64,000 nt of DNA from Wenzhouxiangella sp. AB-CW3 (GCF_014725735.1 NZ_CP061368.1:1503225-1567224), one strand, 5' to 3'. Shown: positions 8,996 through 19,273, counted from the first letter of the stretch. The notes: generated by a model not told the origin, from the letters alone. Program-made: numbers and translations.

Positions 8996-9876
8996 GCGCT
9001 CACCGGGCCGAATTTCCGGTTGCCACGATGTGCCGGGTGCTGGGTCTCTCCACCAGTGGGTACTACGCGTGGCGCCGACGCGATATCTGCCGCCGCAAGC
9101 GCGAGGACGCGCGTCTGTTGGCGCGCATTCGCGCCCATCATGCGGCCTCGAAGGGCCGCTACGGTGCGCCAAAGATCCACGCCGACCTGGTCGAAGAAGG
9201 CTGGCAAGTTGGTCGCAAGCGGGTCGCGCGCCTGATGCGCGAAGACGGCCTGGTGGGCGTGACCCGGCGTCGCTGGGTAGTGACCACCCGACGCGGCCGG
9301 ACTGACCGTGCCGCCCCGGATCGCGTTGAGCGAGACTTTACGGCCGAGCGTCCGGATCAGCTCTGGGTCGCCGATATCACCTACATTCCGACCTGGTCGG
9401 GTTTTCTGTATCTGGCGGTGGTGCTGGACGTGTTCAGTCGCCGGATTGTCGGCTGGTCGATGGCCGGTCATCTGCGGGCCGAGCTGGTGCTCGATGCCCT
9501 GGAGATGGCCATCCGGCGCCGGCAGCCGAGTCGGGTGATCCACCACTCCGACCAAGGCTGCCAGTACACCTCGCTGGAATTCGGCGAGCAATGCCGCAAG
9601 GCCGGGATAGTGCCTTCGATGGGCAGCGTTGGAGACTGCTACGATAACGCCATGGCCGAGAGCTTCTTTGCCACGCTCGAGTGCGAACTGCTTCAGGGCA
9701 GCCGGTTCCGGAACCATGCGCAGGCCCGCCGGGCTGTGTTCGAGTTCATCGAAGGCTGGTACAACCCTAGGCGTCGACATCAGAGTCTCGGTCAAGTCGC
9801 ACCGATGGAGTTCGAGAAGCGCTATGCTCAATTCACTTCAACCCCAAAACCTGAACTGTCCACTGAAGCGGGGTAA
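8992..9876 (+). CDS. IS3 transposase OrfB (DDE integrase)
   Basis: This is the rve-type catalytic domain. Its DDE residues lie in WVADITYIPTW (first Asp), HHSDQGCQYTS (second Asp) and the segment DNAMAESFFATLE (Glu). The N-terminal HTH_21-like part contains RYGAPKIHADL. It overlaps orfA by 4 nt (GTGA) and is also reachable by -1 frameshifting at the A7 run. Length and motifs appear intact. Confidence 0.92.
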   Translation: MSAHRAEFPVATMCRVLGLSTSGYYAWRRRDICRRKREDARLLARIRAHHAASKGRYGAPKIHADLVEEGWQVGRKRVARLMREDGLVGVTRRRWVVTTRRGRTDRAAPDRVERDFTAERPDQLWVADITYIPTWSGFLYLAVVLDVFSRRIVGWSMAGHLRAELVLDALEMAIRRRQPSRVIHHSDQGCQYTSLEFGEQCRKAGIVPSMGSVGDCYDNAMAESFFATLECELLQGSRFRNHAQARRAVFEFIEGWYNPRRRHQSLGQVAPMEFEKRYAQFTSTPKPELSTEAG

Positions 9877-9941
9877 GACCAGTTGAGTCAGCTTGGTGTG
9901 ATTTTGGGGCTACTGGCTAATGGCGGTATGCGAGTTTAGGT

Positions 9942-10820
9942 ATGAGTGAGTATGTGTTGGATCATAAAGCCTTACCAGTTGGGGTCGGTTCTGCGAATAT
10001 TGGCCTGGTTGTGCATCACTTTGGTAGATGGGGGAGAGTGTTTTTAAGGATTGTAGAGAAACGCACGGCGCGTATTCATGAAGGAACGTTTTATTTGCAA
10101 GCATATTCGATCCTGGAAGGGTCAAGGCTAAATGTTCCTCGGTTGTTTCATGCGTCTCAGCTTGGTGATAAACGATATATAATTATGACAGAGGAGATTG
10201 AGGGCGCTATGAAGCGTCCGCACCTATGTCACAAGAAGGGTTACGCATTGGGGTCGTATTTGGCCGAGATTTGCCTTTTAGGGCTTCCATGTAGTCGGGT
10301 GCATACCTTCGCGCGATCGCTACAACCGAAAGACGTGTTGTTGCTTGAGCAGGGTTTTGAGTCTGATGAAGAGAAAAGGGCTTGTAAAATAATTATACGG
10401 AACTTTGACCGCATCGAAAAGCGAGTTTCTGCGCTCCCTGATGTGACGTGCCATAACGATTTGAATTGGAACAATATGGCTATTCCGTCTAATGTCCATT
10501 CGGCTGCGCCATATCTTTTTGACTGGGGGTCGGTTGGAATGAACTGTTTGGGCGCAGATCTTCATTTCTTTGCGGAGCATTATCTGACTAAAGAAGAGTG
10601 GTCTGTTGGTATGGCGATTTTTGAAGGTTATGCCGATCGAGTGAATGCTACAAAGGGTTGGGCCAATGCGTGGGGTGTTGGGGATTTGATACTTTCCGCT
10701 TTCTTCTTTGGTCTTGGGGTTCGCGCAAATTGGGTTCAGAATATCGATCGGGCCAGACATCTAGCCTCGGCTGGCAGGATGTGTCGTTCGTTTGCTCGAT
10801 GTCTTGAGAGTGGGGTATGA
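9942..10820 (+). CDS. APH-like kinase/phosphotransferase family protein
   Basis: This 292-aa protein resembles aminoglycoside/choline/homoserine-type phosphotransferases. It has the catalytic loop CHNDLNWNNMAI near residue 171 (the HxDxxxxN pattern, supplying catalytic Asp and metal-binding Asn), followed by a strand ending in FDWGSVG, equivalent to the DFG-like metal-binding Asp. The N-terminal lobe is poorly conserved. In glycan loci such kinases can phosphorylate a sugar or lipid; the substrate here is not visible. It starts about 60 bp downstream of the IS3 element, which may have displaced its promoter. Confidence 0.7.
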   Translation: MSEYVLDHKALPVGVGSANIGLVVHHFGRWGRVFLRIVEKRTARIHEGTFYLQAYSILEGSRLNVPRLFHASQLGDKRYIIMTEEIEGAMKRPHLCHKKGYALGSYLAEICLLGLPCSRVHTFARSLQPKDVLLLEQGFESDEEKRACKIIIRNFDRIEKRVSALPDVTCHNDLNWNNMAIPSNVHSAAPYLFDWGSVGMNCLGADLHFFAEHYLTKEEWSVGMAIFEGYADRVNATKGWANAWGVGDLILSAFFFGLGVRANWVQNIDRARHLASAGRMCRSFARCLESGV

Positions 10821-11628
10821 GGGCCAATGGTCAGGATCTCCGTCATGTCGGACACTCAATTGTTTGGGTTCTTGATTCTGTGGGAACGGACAGCCTATTG
10901 GATTGATGAGTAGGCTGCGGTCAGTCTACCAACCTTCAAAGCTTGCCAAGGCTGAGCAAGTTTTGTACGACGTTGGAGGACAACGCCCTATGTCATGGCG
11001 TGTAGTCTTCGGTTTGAAAAGAGTACTTTGATTGCCGTGTCACCAGGGCATGGGTGCGATGGCACTACTGCACCCGTGCAGAGTGGGCGCAATTGTATCC
11101 GCTTTCAGAGCGGGGCAAAGTGATTCTCCGGTATGCTGTAACGACAGCGCAGCATCAGAACCAACCTACAGTTAGCTCACTTGGCATTCAGCTTCGAACA
11201 GAGTGAGTTGCAGGGGCTTTGAGCTGCGAAGGGTGTTGTAGATGATGCGAGTTCAGTGGGCTATCAAGTCTCTCTGGGCCCGGAGGCATGTTGGCGTCGT
11301 CGTTCCTCAGCGAGAGGAGTTTTGCTTGTGTCGCAATGGGCTCAATAGTAGATCTGGCTGGTGCTTTCGGAGTTCATCTAGATCAAGCTACTAATCCCGT
11401 TTAAGTGTTTTCAGCATTACAGTAAACTTGAAAGTAGTCATAGAGGATCATGGCTATGTTGTTTGTTGATGGATTTGGAGTTTTGGAGGTGTCGTGTGGC
11501 GCATGAACTGTTGGTAAATAAAATTCCGAGTTTAATGTTGTTTCGGCAGTCAATTTGAGCGCGTGATTGACGAGCTTTGAACTAGATTCCGCTAACTAGA
11601 CTTGGGCTGATACACATTGGAGTATTTC
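10821..11628 (+). other. Long intergenic region, no gene recognised
   Basis: No frame of useful length or family resemblance is visible on either strand. The composition is AT-richer than the core genome. It contains TTGACG at 11567 upstream of gmd, but no convincing -10 at normal spacing. It may hold the gmd promoter and degenerate remains of an older gene. Confidence 0.5.
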
Positions 11629-12753
11629 GTGAATAGTGTGGCGCTTATTACAGGTATTACTGGCCAGGATGGGTCTTATCTGGCAGAGTTTCTTCTGGAG
11701 AAAGGCTATGAGGTCCATGGGATCAAGCGCCGTGCATCCTCGTTTAATACCCAGAGAATTGATCATATATACCAGGATCCACATAGCAACCACCAACAGT
11801 TGAAGCTGCACTACGGTGATCTGACGGACAGTTCCAACCTGACCCGAATTCTGGCTGAGGTTCAGCCGGACGAGGTCTACAACCTGGGTGCCCAATCGCA
11901 TGTGGCGGTGAGTTTCGAGGCGCCGGAGTACACGGCTGATGTGGATGCCATGGGCACCCTGCGCCTGTTGGAAGCGATTCGTTTTCTGGGCATGGAGAAG
12001 AAGACGCGTTTCTACCAGGCTTCTACCTCGGAGTTGTACGGGCTGGTGCAGGAGGTGCCGCAGTCGGAGACCACGCCTTTTCATCCGCGCTCGCCTTATG
12101 GAGTGGCAAAGCTCTACGCTTACTGGATTTGCGTGAACTATCGCGAGGCCTACGGCATGTACGCCTGCAACGGTATTCTTTTTAATCATGAAAGTCCGCG
12201 CCGCGGTGAAACCTTTGTCACGCGAAAGATTACCCGGGGCCTTGCCAACATCGCACAGGGGTTGGAGGAATGCCTCTATATGGGAAACATTGACGCGCTG
12301 CGAGACTGGGGTCATGCCAGGGATTACGTGCGCATGCAGTGGATGATGTTGCAGCAGGACGAACCCGAGGACTTTGTCATTGCCACTGGCCAGCAGTTTT
12401 CGGTACGGGAGTTCATACGCTGGGCGGCCGAGGAGCTTGGGATCGAATTGCGTTTCGAGGGCCAGGGCGTGGAGGAGGTTGGTATCGTCAAGGGGGTTGC
12501 CGGCGAGTTGGCGCCGGGCGTCCAGCCCGGCCAGGTGATCGTGCGCATAGATCCACGCTACTTCCGTCCGGCGGAGGTGGAAACGCTACTGGGTGACCCT
12601 TCCAAGGCGAAGGAGAAACTGGGCTGGGAGCCGGAGATTACCGCTAAAGAGATGTGCGCCGAGATGGTGGCGGAAGATCTGAAGACTGCACAGCGCCACG
12701 CTTTGTTGAAAAAGCACGGTCTGGACTTGCCGGTCTCATTGGAAAACGGTTAA
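11629..12753 (+). CDS. gmd: GDP-mannose 4,6-dehydratase
   Basis: Gmd converts GDP-D-mannose to GDP-4-keto-6-deoxy-D-mannose, the first step to GDP-L-fucose and related sugars. The protein has the NAD(P)-binding Rossmann loop [20 protein letters not shown] at the N-terminus, [15 protein letters not shown] (NADP phosphate binding) and the catalytic triad region with STSELYG and YxxxK in [12 protein letters not shown]. The length (~374 aa) is normal. I chose GTG 11629 because GGAG lies 6 nt upstream; an in-frame TTG exists at 11617. It is followed after 12 nt by fcl, and together they feed the GT10-like domain encoded at 1731-5084. Confidence 0.95.
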   Translation: MNSVALITGITGQDGSYLAEFLLEKGYEVHGIKRRASSFNTQRIDHIYQDPHSNHQQLKLHYGDLTDSSNLTRILAEVQPDEVYNLGAQSHVAVSFEAPEYTADVDAMGTLRLLEAIRFLGMEKKTRFYQASTSELYGLVQEVPQSETTPFHPRSPYGVAKLYAYWICVNYREAYGMYACNGILFNHESPRRGETFVTRKITRGLANIAQGLEECLYMGNIDALRDWGHARDYVRMQWMMLQQDEPEDFVIATGQQFSVREFIRWAAEELGIELRFEGQGVEEVGIVKGVAGELAPGVQPGQVIVRIDPRYFRPAEVETLLGDPSKAKEKLGWEPEITAKEMCAEMVAEDLKTAQRHALLKKHGLDLPVSLENG

Positions 12754-12765
12754 GGAAGTGACTTG

Positions 12766-13737
12766 ATGTCAAAGATTTATGTTGCAGGCCATAGGGGAAT
12801 GGTCGGAAGTGCCATTCTTCGTCGCCTGGAAGCGCGTCGGGCACAAGGCGAGGCGTTGGAGCTCATCACTCGCACTCATGCAGAGCTGGATCTGACAGAT
12901 CAGACAGCGTTAAGCACCTTTATGCAAGCCGAGCGACCGGATGTGGTGATTTTGGCGGCAGCTCGGGTGGGCGGCATCCATGCCAACAATACCTATCCGG
13001 CCGACTTCATCTATGACAACCTCATGATCGAGGCTAATGTTATTCACCAGGCCTTTCGGGCGGGAGTGCGTCGTCTGCTGAACCTGGGCTCTTCCTGCAT
13101 CTACCCTCGAGAGGCTCCACAGCCGATGGCCGAATCGGCGCTGCTGATCGGCCCACTGGAGCCAACCAATGAGCCCTATGCCATTGCCAAAATTGCCGGC
13201 ATCAAGTTGTGTGAAAGCTACAATCGCCAGCATGGCACCGATTACCGTTCGGTAATGCCGACCAATCTCTACGGACCCGGAGACAATTTCCATCCGGAGA
13301 ACAGCCACGTGCTGCCCGCGCTGATTCGTCGGTTCCACGAAGCGGCTCGGGATGGTCTGGAGGAGGTCGTGATCTGGGGTACAGGCACTCCGCGGCGGGA
13401 GTTTCTGCATGTCGACGACATGGCCGAAGCCGCCCTGTTTGTCCTGGATCTGCCGCATGAAACCTACCAGGCACATACCCAGCCCATGCTCTCGCACATC
13501 AATGTAGGCAGTGGTGAGGATATCTCCATACTCGAACTGGCCCGGTTGGTTGCTGAAGTCACTGGTTTCCAGGGGCGGGTCGTGACCGATCCGGGCAAGC
13601 CCGATGGCACGCCGCGCAAACTGATGGATGTCACTCGCTTGGCTGAAATGGGTTGGCGCGCCCGTATAGGTCTGCGAGTAGGAATCGAGCAGACCTATCG
13701 GTGGTACCTGGAGAACCCGCAGTCAGTTCGGGGATGA
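12766..13737 (+). CDS. fcl: GDP-L-fucose synthase
   Basis: This epimerase-reductase converts GDP-4-keto-6-deoxymannose to GDP-L-fucose. The N-terminal Rossmann motif is [16 protein letters not shown]. The family hallmarks [14 protein letters not shown] (catalytic Ser/Cys) and [18 protein letters not shown] (YxxxK) are present, as is [24 protein letters not shown]. The length of 323 aa is typical. ATG 12766 is preceded by AAGGAAG. It forms an operon with gmd. Confidence 0.95.
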   Translation: MSKIYVAGHRGMVGSAILRRLEARRAQGEALELITRTHAELDLTDQTALSTFMQAERPDVVILAAARVGGIHANNTYPADFIYDNLMIEANVIHQAFRAGVRRLLNLGSSCIYPREAPQPMAESALLIGPLEPTNEPYAIAKIAGIKLCESYNRQHGTDYRSVMPTNLYGPGDNFHPENSHVLPALIRRFHEAARDGLEEVVIWGTGTPRREFLHVDDMAEAALFVLDLPHETYQAHTQPMLSHINVGSGEDISILELARLVAEVTGFQGRVVTDPGKPDGTPRKLMDVTRLAEMGWRARIGLRVGIEQTYRWYLENPQSVRG

Positions 13738-14889
13738 GCGCTGTTGCCGACAGCTGCCGGTTCCGGATGCCCCCATTGGGTCCTCAGGCGGTCTCTCGCC
13801 GGTTAGATCGTGCTCCATTCCAACTTCACTTCCGATCCGATGCTGGGTGGGCGGTGGCCCAGAAAATCAGGCTATATCCGGATCCCGCAAAGCCCTGATC
13901 CTGCGCAACGTCTGACCTGATCGGGTCTCTGGCGATTCTCACAGTGTACGGAACCGTGCCGGGATTTGCTCAGGCAAATCGACATCACCGACAGTGAGGT
14001 AGATCATGTCGGAGAATGCTTCAAGATGGCGGTAGCCGCTGGCCCGGTTTTTGACCATTCTGACGATACGGTTAATGCCTTCTGCGATCGCATTGGTGAT
14101 TCGGGTGTCGATGAAGGCGACCACGGCTTGTTGGTGTCTTTTAAGGGTGCGCACGAAGTGGCGCATGGGCTCGAGCCTGCTGAGCAAGGCGCTTTTCACC
14201 CAGCGCTTGAGAAAGCGCTCGGCTGCCCAGGTCGCCTTGTAGTTCCAGAACTGCTCAAACTCCTCTTTCAGGCGCCAGGCCCGGTAGATTCTGCGGTTGT
14301 GCTTGTCGAGGGCCTTGAGGCTTTGGGTATCACGCCGTGTGCGGGTGGATGAGTGGCGGTAGAGCAGCCACCGCATGCCTTTGAGTGCCTTGCGATCCGC
14401 TTGAGTCGCTTGCCGCCACTGCTCCTTGCGGACCTCGTCGACGGCCTCGTTGAGCGCTTTGACGATGTGGAAGCGGTCCAGCACCAGGGTGGCATTGGGA
14501 CAGTGCGCTTCGATGGCACCGATGTAGGTCTGGCTCATGTCACAGCAAGCGACTCGGATACGCGCTTTCTGGTAGTCGCTCAAGGCCTCGTCGAAGAACC
14601 GGTCGATCGCCTCGCGGCCCTTACCGTGGGCGATCCAGACGACACAGGAACGCTCCAGGTCGTAGACCAGCGTGGCGTATTTGTGGCCCCGGTGATAGGA
14701 GATTTCGTCGATGCCGATGGTTTTGAGTCCCCGGATACGATGGCCCTCGCGCAGGCGTTGAATCGAGCGATGCAGCAGGTCAGACAGCGTCGAGGCCGGC
14801 AGGCGCAGAAGCTCGGCAGCGGCCTTCTGCGACATGATCTGACAATATCGCAACATCAGGTACTCGAAGCGTGTTAATGGCCAAGTCAA

Positions 14890-15470
14890 CGACCACCGGC
14901 TAAAGCCGGTGGCTTGCTGTTACGGCTCAAAGCCGGATCGATCGGCCGTTCGGCCGATTGAAACCACCTCGAAATCATCGTCCGGCTCCGGGGGCGTCTG
15001 ATTCTTGATGTATTCCTTCCATACGTCGTCGGTCACGTTGCCGCTCGACGCAACCCAGTAGCCCCGGGCCCACAGGTGCTGGCCCCAATACCGCTTCTTT
15101 AGTGCCCGGAACTCCGATAACAGCTTGTGGGAACTCTTCCCCTTAAGATACTGCACCGCCCGAGACACCGACAACTGCGGGGGAATACCAATCAGCATGT
15201 GCACATGGTCCCGATTGATCGAGCCGGCGTAGATGATCATCTCCTTGCTCATCGCAATTTCACGCAACAGCGCCCTGCACCTCAGTCCAACATCACCGCC
15301 CAGCACCTGATAACGGTACTTGGTCGTCCACACCAGGTGGTACTTGCAATCCCAGACCGTATGGCTGCCGCGCTTGTAATCCTCCATCGCCTCACAATAT
15401 CATCCATCGCCTAAAGGCGAGGGGTTTACGGATCCCCTATCGGGGACTCTAAACTGACCCACTATTGGCC
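14890..15470 (-). mobile_element. IS200/IS605-type element inside the ISL3 transposase
   Basis: The element carries one Y1 transposase gene and hairpins near both ends: CCACCGGC-TAAA-GCCGGTGG at 14893-14912 and TCGCC-TAAA-GGCGA at 15407-15420. There is further dyad symmetry (GATCCCC-TATC-GGGGACT) near 15431-15447. The exact right junction with ISL3 is not resolved. Confidence 0.75.
14920..15387 (-). CDS. tnpA: IS200/IS605 family transposase (TnpA)
   Basis: This 155-aa Y1 transposase has DHVHMLIGIP (the HUH motif) near residue 60, WDCKYHLVWTTKYRYQVL at the start and the tyrosine helix WKEYIKNQ near residue 128. It is only moderately similar to the transposase at 6127-6558, so the two represent separate arrivals. 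The C-terminal ~20 residues, rich in acidic residues, go beyond the conserved domain. Confidence 0.9.
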   Translation of the reverse strand: MEDYKRGSHTVWDCKYHLVWTTKYRYQVLGGDVGLRCRALLREIAMSKEMIIYAGSINRDHVHMLIGIPPQLSVSRAVQYLKGKSSHKLLSEFRALKKRYWGQHLWARGYWVASSGNVTDDVWKEYIKNQTPPEPDDDFEVVSIGRTADRSGFEP

Positions 15471-15797
15471 AACAATTTTGACCCGGCCGTGGGTGACGCA
15501 GTGGATCTCGCGCGGCCAGTACATCAACCAGATCGACCAGGGCCCGACCGGAATGTCGCGCCAGTAGCGGGGCTCAGGTCGCTGTCGGACAATCGTGCCG
15601 CGCCGGCCACAATCCGGGTACCGACAGCCGTTCTTGAACGGCTTGATCAGCACATCAAGGCGATTACCGCGTCGAAAGGCCAGGCCGACACAGCGAAACC
15701 CTTTGAACTTGAGCAGCTTTCCGATAAGCTTGGACGTGGTCATGGGGCGAACCTCCTGTGTTGTTTGTTCGCAAAAACAAAACTTTACAGGACGCCC

Positions 15798-17071
15798 CAC
15801 TGCTGTCCCACAAACTTTCACGCGAGCACCAAGGCTTGTTGCGGATCCGGCGGCTCAGGTTCCGGTGGGCTGTCGTCAATCAGCTCCAGCAGTGACCTGC
15901 GCTCGAACAGATTGAGCTGAAGAAGGCGGAGAATCTGTTGCAGGCTTCGGCCGGTACGGCTGGTGAATTTCAGATAGGCCAGCAGCAGATAGACGCACAT
16001 CGCAATCCAGATCTGGGTCATGACGGCATTCTTCGAGGTGCCGAGAAAGGTCTTGATCTTGAGGTTCTGCTTGATCCATTTGAAGAACAATTCGATCTGC
16101 CAGCGCGACTTGTAGATCGCCGCGATCGTGGCTGCGGCCAGCTTGAAATTGTTGGTCAAGAAAACGTATTTTTTGCCAGTTTCGGGGTCACGGTATCCCA
16201 CCCGCCGCAATGGGATCGGGCAGGTTTTTCCCTTGGAGCTGGTCAGCTCGATGGTCTGGTCACAGGTCAGGTTCTGCCCAGCCTTGGTCTTGCGGCGCTC
16301 GATGACACGGTAGCGGGCATTGCGCTTCTGTCGGGTAACGAAGGAAATTCCTCGATCATTCAGTTGGTTATACCAAGTGTAGTCGGTGTAGCCACGATCA
16401 AAGGCAACAATCGATCCGGTCGGCAGCGCCAGTGCGCGACCTGCCGTAACATCGTGGGTCTTGCCGTCGGTGATCGAGACAAAGGTCGGAAGCATGCCTG
16501 CGTGGTCCAGGCCGACATGCAGTTTGATCGCACCTTTGGCCTGGCGGAACCTGGCCCAGGGAAACATCGACAGGCACACATCAATGGTCGAAGCGTCCAG
16601 TGAAAACAGCTTGTGCTTGAACCGGAAACCATGGCCTGGTGCTTGCTGCTGGCAACGGCTCAGCAACCTGAAAAACAGCGCTTCGTACAAGGTCCAGGGC
16701 TGCTTTTCATTGGTCCGCGCCAAACTGGAGCGAGTGACCAAGCCCACGCCGAGGTGATAAAGCTTGCTGGATTGAGCTGCGAGATTGCCGAGCAGATCAC
16801 GCAGGCTCGCGCGGCCGGTCAACTGGGCGCTGGCCATTGCCACGAACTGCACCCAGCGGCTGATCTTGCGCAACTTCCGGCCCTGATGGTGCTCTCTGGC
16901 CAGCGTTTCGAATTCATGTCTCGGCGACAATTTGAGCATTTGAGCCAGCACGGTGCTAGAATGAGCCATGGCCTGATTTCGCCTGTTGGTTCAACTGTTT
17001 AGCGATAACTCAATTGTACCAAACGGGTTGAAATCAGGCCTTCCTTTTTAGCTGTTTATGGGACAGCAGTG
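15798..17071 (-). mobile_element. IS4 family element with 9-bp target duplication
   Basis: The 1274-bp element has 18-bp terminal inverted repeats (CACTGCTGTCCCACAAAC at 15798-15815, and the reverse complement with one mismatch at 17054-17071). The 9-bp sequence AGGACGCCC flanks it on both sides (15789-15797 and 17072-17080), marking the insertion point inside the ISL3 element. It appears intact and is probably the youngest or a young insertion here. Confidence 0.92.
15818..16969 (-). CDS. IS4 family transposase
   Basis: This 383-aa transposase has an N-terminal DUF4372-like domain (residues ~1-75) and a DDE_Tnp_1 catalytic domain. Catalytic residues lie in KLFSLDASTIDV (Asp), VAFDRGYTDYTWY (Asp) and the YREK signature IYKSRWQIELFFKWIK (Glu). 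No frameshift or internal stop is present, and the element ends and target duplication are intact, so it is plausibly active. Confidence 0.93.
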   Translation of the reverse strand: MAHSSTVLAQMLKLSPRHEFETLAREHHQGRKLRKISRWVQFVAMASAQLTGRASLRDLLGNLAAQSSKLYHLGVGLVTRSSLARTNEKQPWTLYEALFFRLLSRCQQQAPGHGFRFKHKLFSLDASTIDVCLSMFPWARFRQAKGAIKLHVGLDHAGMLPTFVSITDGKTHDVTAGRALALPTGSIVAFDRGYTDYTWYNQLNDRGISFVTRQKRNARYRVIERRKTKAGQNLTCDQTIELTSSKGKTCPIPLRRVGYRDPETGKKYVFLTNNFKLAAATIAAIYKSRWQIELFFKWIKQNLKIKTFLGTSKNAVMTQIWIAMCVYLLLAYLKFTSRTGRSLQQILRLLQLNLFERRSLLELIDDSPPEPEPPDPQQALVLA

Positions 17072-17152
17072 AGGACGCCCCATGACCTCTCAAATCAGGC
17101 GGACAATGTCAGGAATTTCGTTGCGAGATTCGGATAGACCCTCATATTAGCT

Positions 17153-19273
17153 ATGTCAGCGTTAAAAAAAGCAAATGAGTACTTTCGGCGTGGTCAGCTT
17201 GATAGATCCCTACTGCTATACAGGCAGATAGCCATTACGCAACCCTATCTACGCGACCAGGTGGAGTTTAATATCCATTTGAATGAGCGAAGGCTGGGTG
17301 TCAAGAGCTCCGAAGCAATTTGTGAAGAAGATCAGCCCTTCGTCACCGTAATCGTTCCAGCGCACAATGTCGTGTCATATATTGGGCAGTGCCTTGAGTC
17401 TGTAAGAGCTCAGACACTTCATGACATTGAGGTCATTGTTGTAGATGATGGCTCCAATGACGGTACGTTCGATATCCTGAAGCAATTCAGTTCAAAAGAT
17501 AGTCGCTTTCGGGTTATTCGAAATAGGAAACCTTCAGGCAATTCAGGCGTGCCGAGGAACCAGGCATTATCTTTGGCAAGGGGTGAATATATTGCCTTTT
17601 TGGACTCTGACGACTGGTTGGAGAAAAATGCGCTTGAAGAACTGTATTCCGGCGCAATTGCGAGCAGGGCGGATGTCGCAGTAGCAACAAGCTTCTATCG
17701 GGAGCTTCAGGATGGCAGTACAAGGGTTGAGCAGGTAGAGCATGGCATCTATGAGTCGGCTTCACAGCCCTGCCGGGAGAAGCTATTTGAAAGCAAGTAC
17801 TGGACAATTGCGTGGTTGAGGATTTACAGACGCTCCTTAATCGAAAAGAACAGAATCCGGTTTGGGGAGTTCTCGACATCGTCTGATGCACCTTTCTCAT
17901 TCAAAGCGCTTTGTTGTGCCAACAGGGTTTCTGGAGTGAAGGGCGCCTTTTATCACTACCGGTTCGATAGGCCAGGATCCACTGTGCATAGACGTCGAGG
18001 GGCGGGCTCATTTGAAATGCTCAGATCCTACAAAATGATTGTTGAGGAATTGCATAGGTCCGGAAGATACGATCGTTTTATCCCATATGTCATCAGAAAG
18101 GCGCTTGGGGACTGGAAATACAATTGCAAGTTTCTACACGATAAGCACCGGTGTAAGTTTGAACAATTGATGGCCAGTTTTGTTGGAGTACATTATGAAT
18201 CAGCAAAGGACAGTGGCATATTATCCAAGTATTGGATGGACCAGTTGCGCCATTTGTATTCTTTACACCAAAGGAAGCATCGAGATCTATTCGATGCATA
18301 TCTTAAAGAACATGAGCGGGATAAGCCGTTTTTGTCCATCATTGTTCCAGCTCATAACGTTGAGGAGTACGTTCAAGAGACATTGAGCTCTGTTCTTTGT
18401 CAGAACGTAGATAATATTGAAATAATTGTTGTCAACGATGGTTCGACTGATGGAACAGCTGATGTTGTGCATGATTTTGAATGCCTGGATGGCCGGATCA
18501 AAATCATTGATATCCTGGAGGCAAGTGGTCGGCCAGGCTGCGCAAGAAATGTTGGGTTGGCTTACGTACAAGGCCAGTATGTTGGATTCGTCGATGCGGA
18601 TGACTGGATCGCAAGTGACTTCTGTGAGAAGCTTCTGAATGCCTCAGAGTCAATGACCGTTGATGTCGTGAGTGCAGCTGGATTTGTGCGGATGGAGGGT
18701 GATAAGGAGAGGAAGTTAAGAGTGCGTGCGCGAGACTTTAATGCTTGTTTTGGGGGGCGCGAGAATCGGAAGCGACTATTTCAACAGAGGTTCTTTTCCA
18801 ATATCTGGTATCGCATCTATCGCACTGATTTTCTGCGGTTGCACGGAATTGTATTTCCGAGAATGTACTATTCTGAGGATCTTTGTTTTTCCTTTGTGAC
18901 GCATGCATTGGCAGATACCATCAGGGTTGTCGAGTGTCGACCTTACTTTTATCGGTACGGGCGGCCAGGTTCGACAACAAGCCTTCGGCAGCAAAAGAAG
19001 GCGTTGGAGCATCTTGAGTATCTTGGGGTGGCGCTGGAGTACATTACCAGGTTCTGTAGGGATGAAAGGTATATAAAATGGTTTTTCTGTAAAATGATGA
19101 ATTCCTATCTTTTTACGTATCAAAAACTTCGTGAATTGCCCGCTAAAGTCGCATTCAAGCAACGGTTAATGGATATTTTGAGGGGGTACCCTGAAGAGTT
19201 GGTTGACTGGAATTTTTTCGATGAGGAGGAAAGGGGTAGACTGAGACTGCTTTTTCGTGAAGTGATGGGGTGA
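17153..19273 (+). CDS. Tandem GT2 glycosyltransferase with N-terminal helical cap
   Basis: This 706-aa protein has two GT-A domains of family GT2. The first starts at FVTVIVPAHNVVSYIGQCLE (~residue 62) with the metal-binding motif LDSDDW near 146. The second starts at FLSIIVPAHNVEEYVQETLS (~392) with VDADDW near 480. Before them is a ~50-residue TPR-like helical segment (LKKANEYFRRGQLDRSLLLY) that resembles the start of the giant glycosyltransferase at 25615. Two GT2 modules in one chain can build a disaccharide repeat or act on consecutive linkages. The ISL3 right end lies only 12 bp upstream, and no Shine-Dalgarno is evident. Confidence 0.88.
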   Translation: MSALKKANEYFRRGQLDRSLLLYRQIAITQPYLRDQVEFNIHLNERRLGVKSSEAICEEDQPFVTVIVPAHNVVSYIGQCLESVRAQTLHDIEVIVVDDGSNDGTFDILKQFSSKDSRFRVIRNRKPSGNSGVPRNQALSLARGEYIAFLDSDDWLEKNALEELYSGAIASRADVAVATSFYRELQDGSTRVEQVEHGIYESASQPCREKLFESKYWTIAWLRIYRRSLIEKNRIRFGEFSTSSDAPFSFKALCCANRVSGVKGAFYHYRFDRPGSTVHRRRGAGSFEMLRSYKMIVEELHRSGRYDRFIPYVIRKALGDWKYNCKFLHDKHRCKFEQLMASFVGVHYESAKDSGILSKYWMDQLRHLYSLHQRKHRDLFDAYLKEHERDKPFLSIIVPAHNVEEYVQETLSSVLCQNVDNIEIIVVNDGSTDGTADVVHDFECLDGRIKIIDILEASGRPGCARNVGLAYVQGQYVGFVDADDWIASDFCEKLLNASESMTVDVVSAAGFVRMEGDKERKLRVRARDFNACFGGRENRKRLFQQRFFSNIWYRIYRTDFLRLHGIVFPRMYYSEDLCFSFVTHALADTIRVVECRPYFYRYGRPGSTTSLRQQKKALEHLEYLGVALEYITRFCRDERYIKWFFCKMMNSYLFTYQKLRELPAKVAFKQRLMDILRGYPEELVDWNFFDEEERGRLRLLFREVMG

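Larger units (their letters stand above)
8625..9881 (+). mobile_element. IS3 family element, apparently intact
   Basis: The 1257-bp element has imperfect terminal inverted repeats of about 26 bp (left TGGTCTTGACCCGCTTTCGT at 8625; right 9856-9881, reading TGGTCTTACCCCGCTTCAGT on the reverse strand). GTTG is present immediately outside both ends (8621-8624 and 9882-9885), consistent with a short IS3 target duplication. The two overlapping frames orfA and orfB are intact. Confidence 0.9.
13939..15743 (-). pseudogene. ISL3 transposase interrupted by an IS200/IS605-type insertion
   Basis: The N-terminal part (ATG at 15743, to about 15465) contains the ISL3 zinc-finger region with CRYPDCGRRG and HCVTHGR. 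The C-terminal part (14889-13939) contains the DDE_Tnp_ISL3 domain with IGIDEISYHRGHKYATLVYD, LVLDRFHIVKALNEAVDEVRK and the end IAEGINRIVRMVKNRASGYR. The inserted element separates the two, and the frames do not rejoin cleanly at the junction, so the transposase is inactive here. Confidence 0.85.
13870..17141 (-). mobile_element. ISL3 family element carrying two nested insertions
   Basis: The outer element is bounded by imperfect inverted repeats: GGCTATATCCGGATCCCGCAA at 13870-13890, and at 17121-17141 a sequence reading GGGTCTATCCGAATCTCGCA on the reverse strand. Its transposase is read right to left and split by an IS200/IS605-type element at ~14890-15470. An IS4 element (15798-17071) sits between the transposase start and the right end. 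Subtracting both insertions leaves about 1.4 kb, the usual ISL3 size. No clear 8-bp target duplication was seen. Confidence 0.75.
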
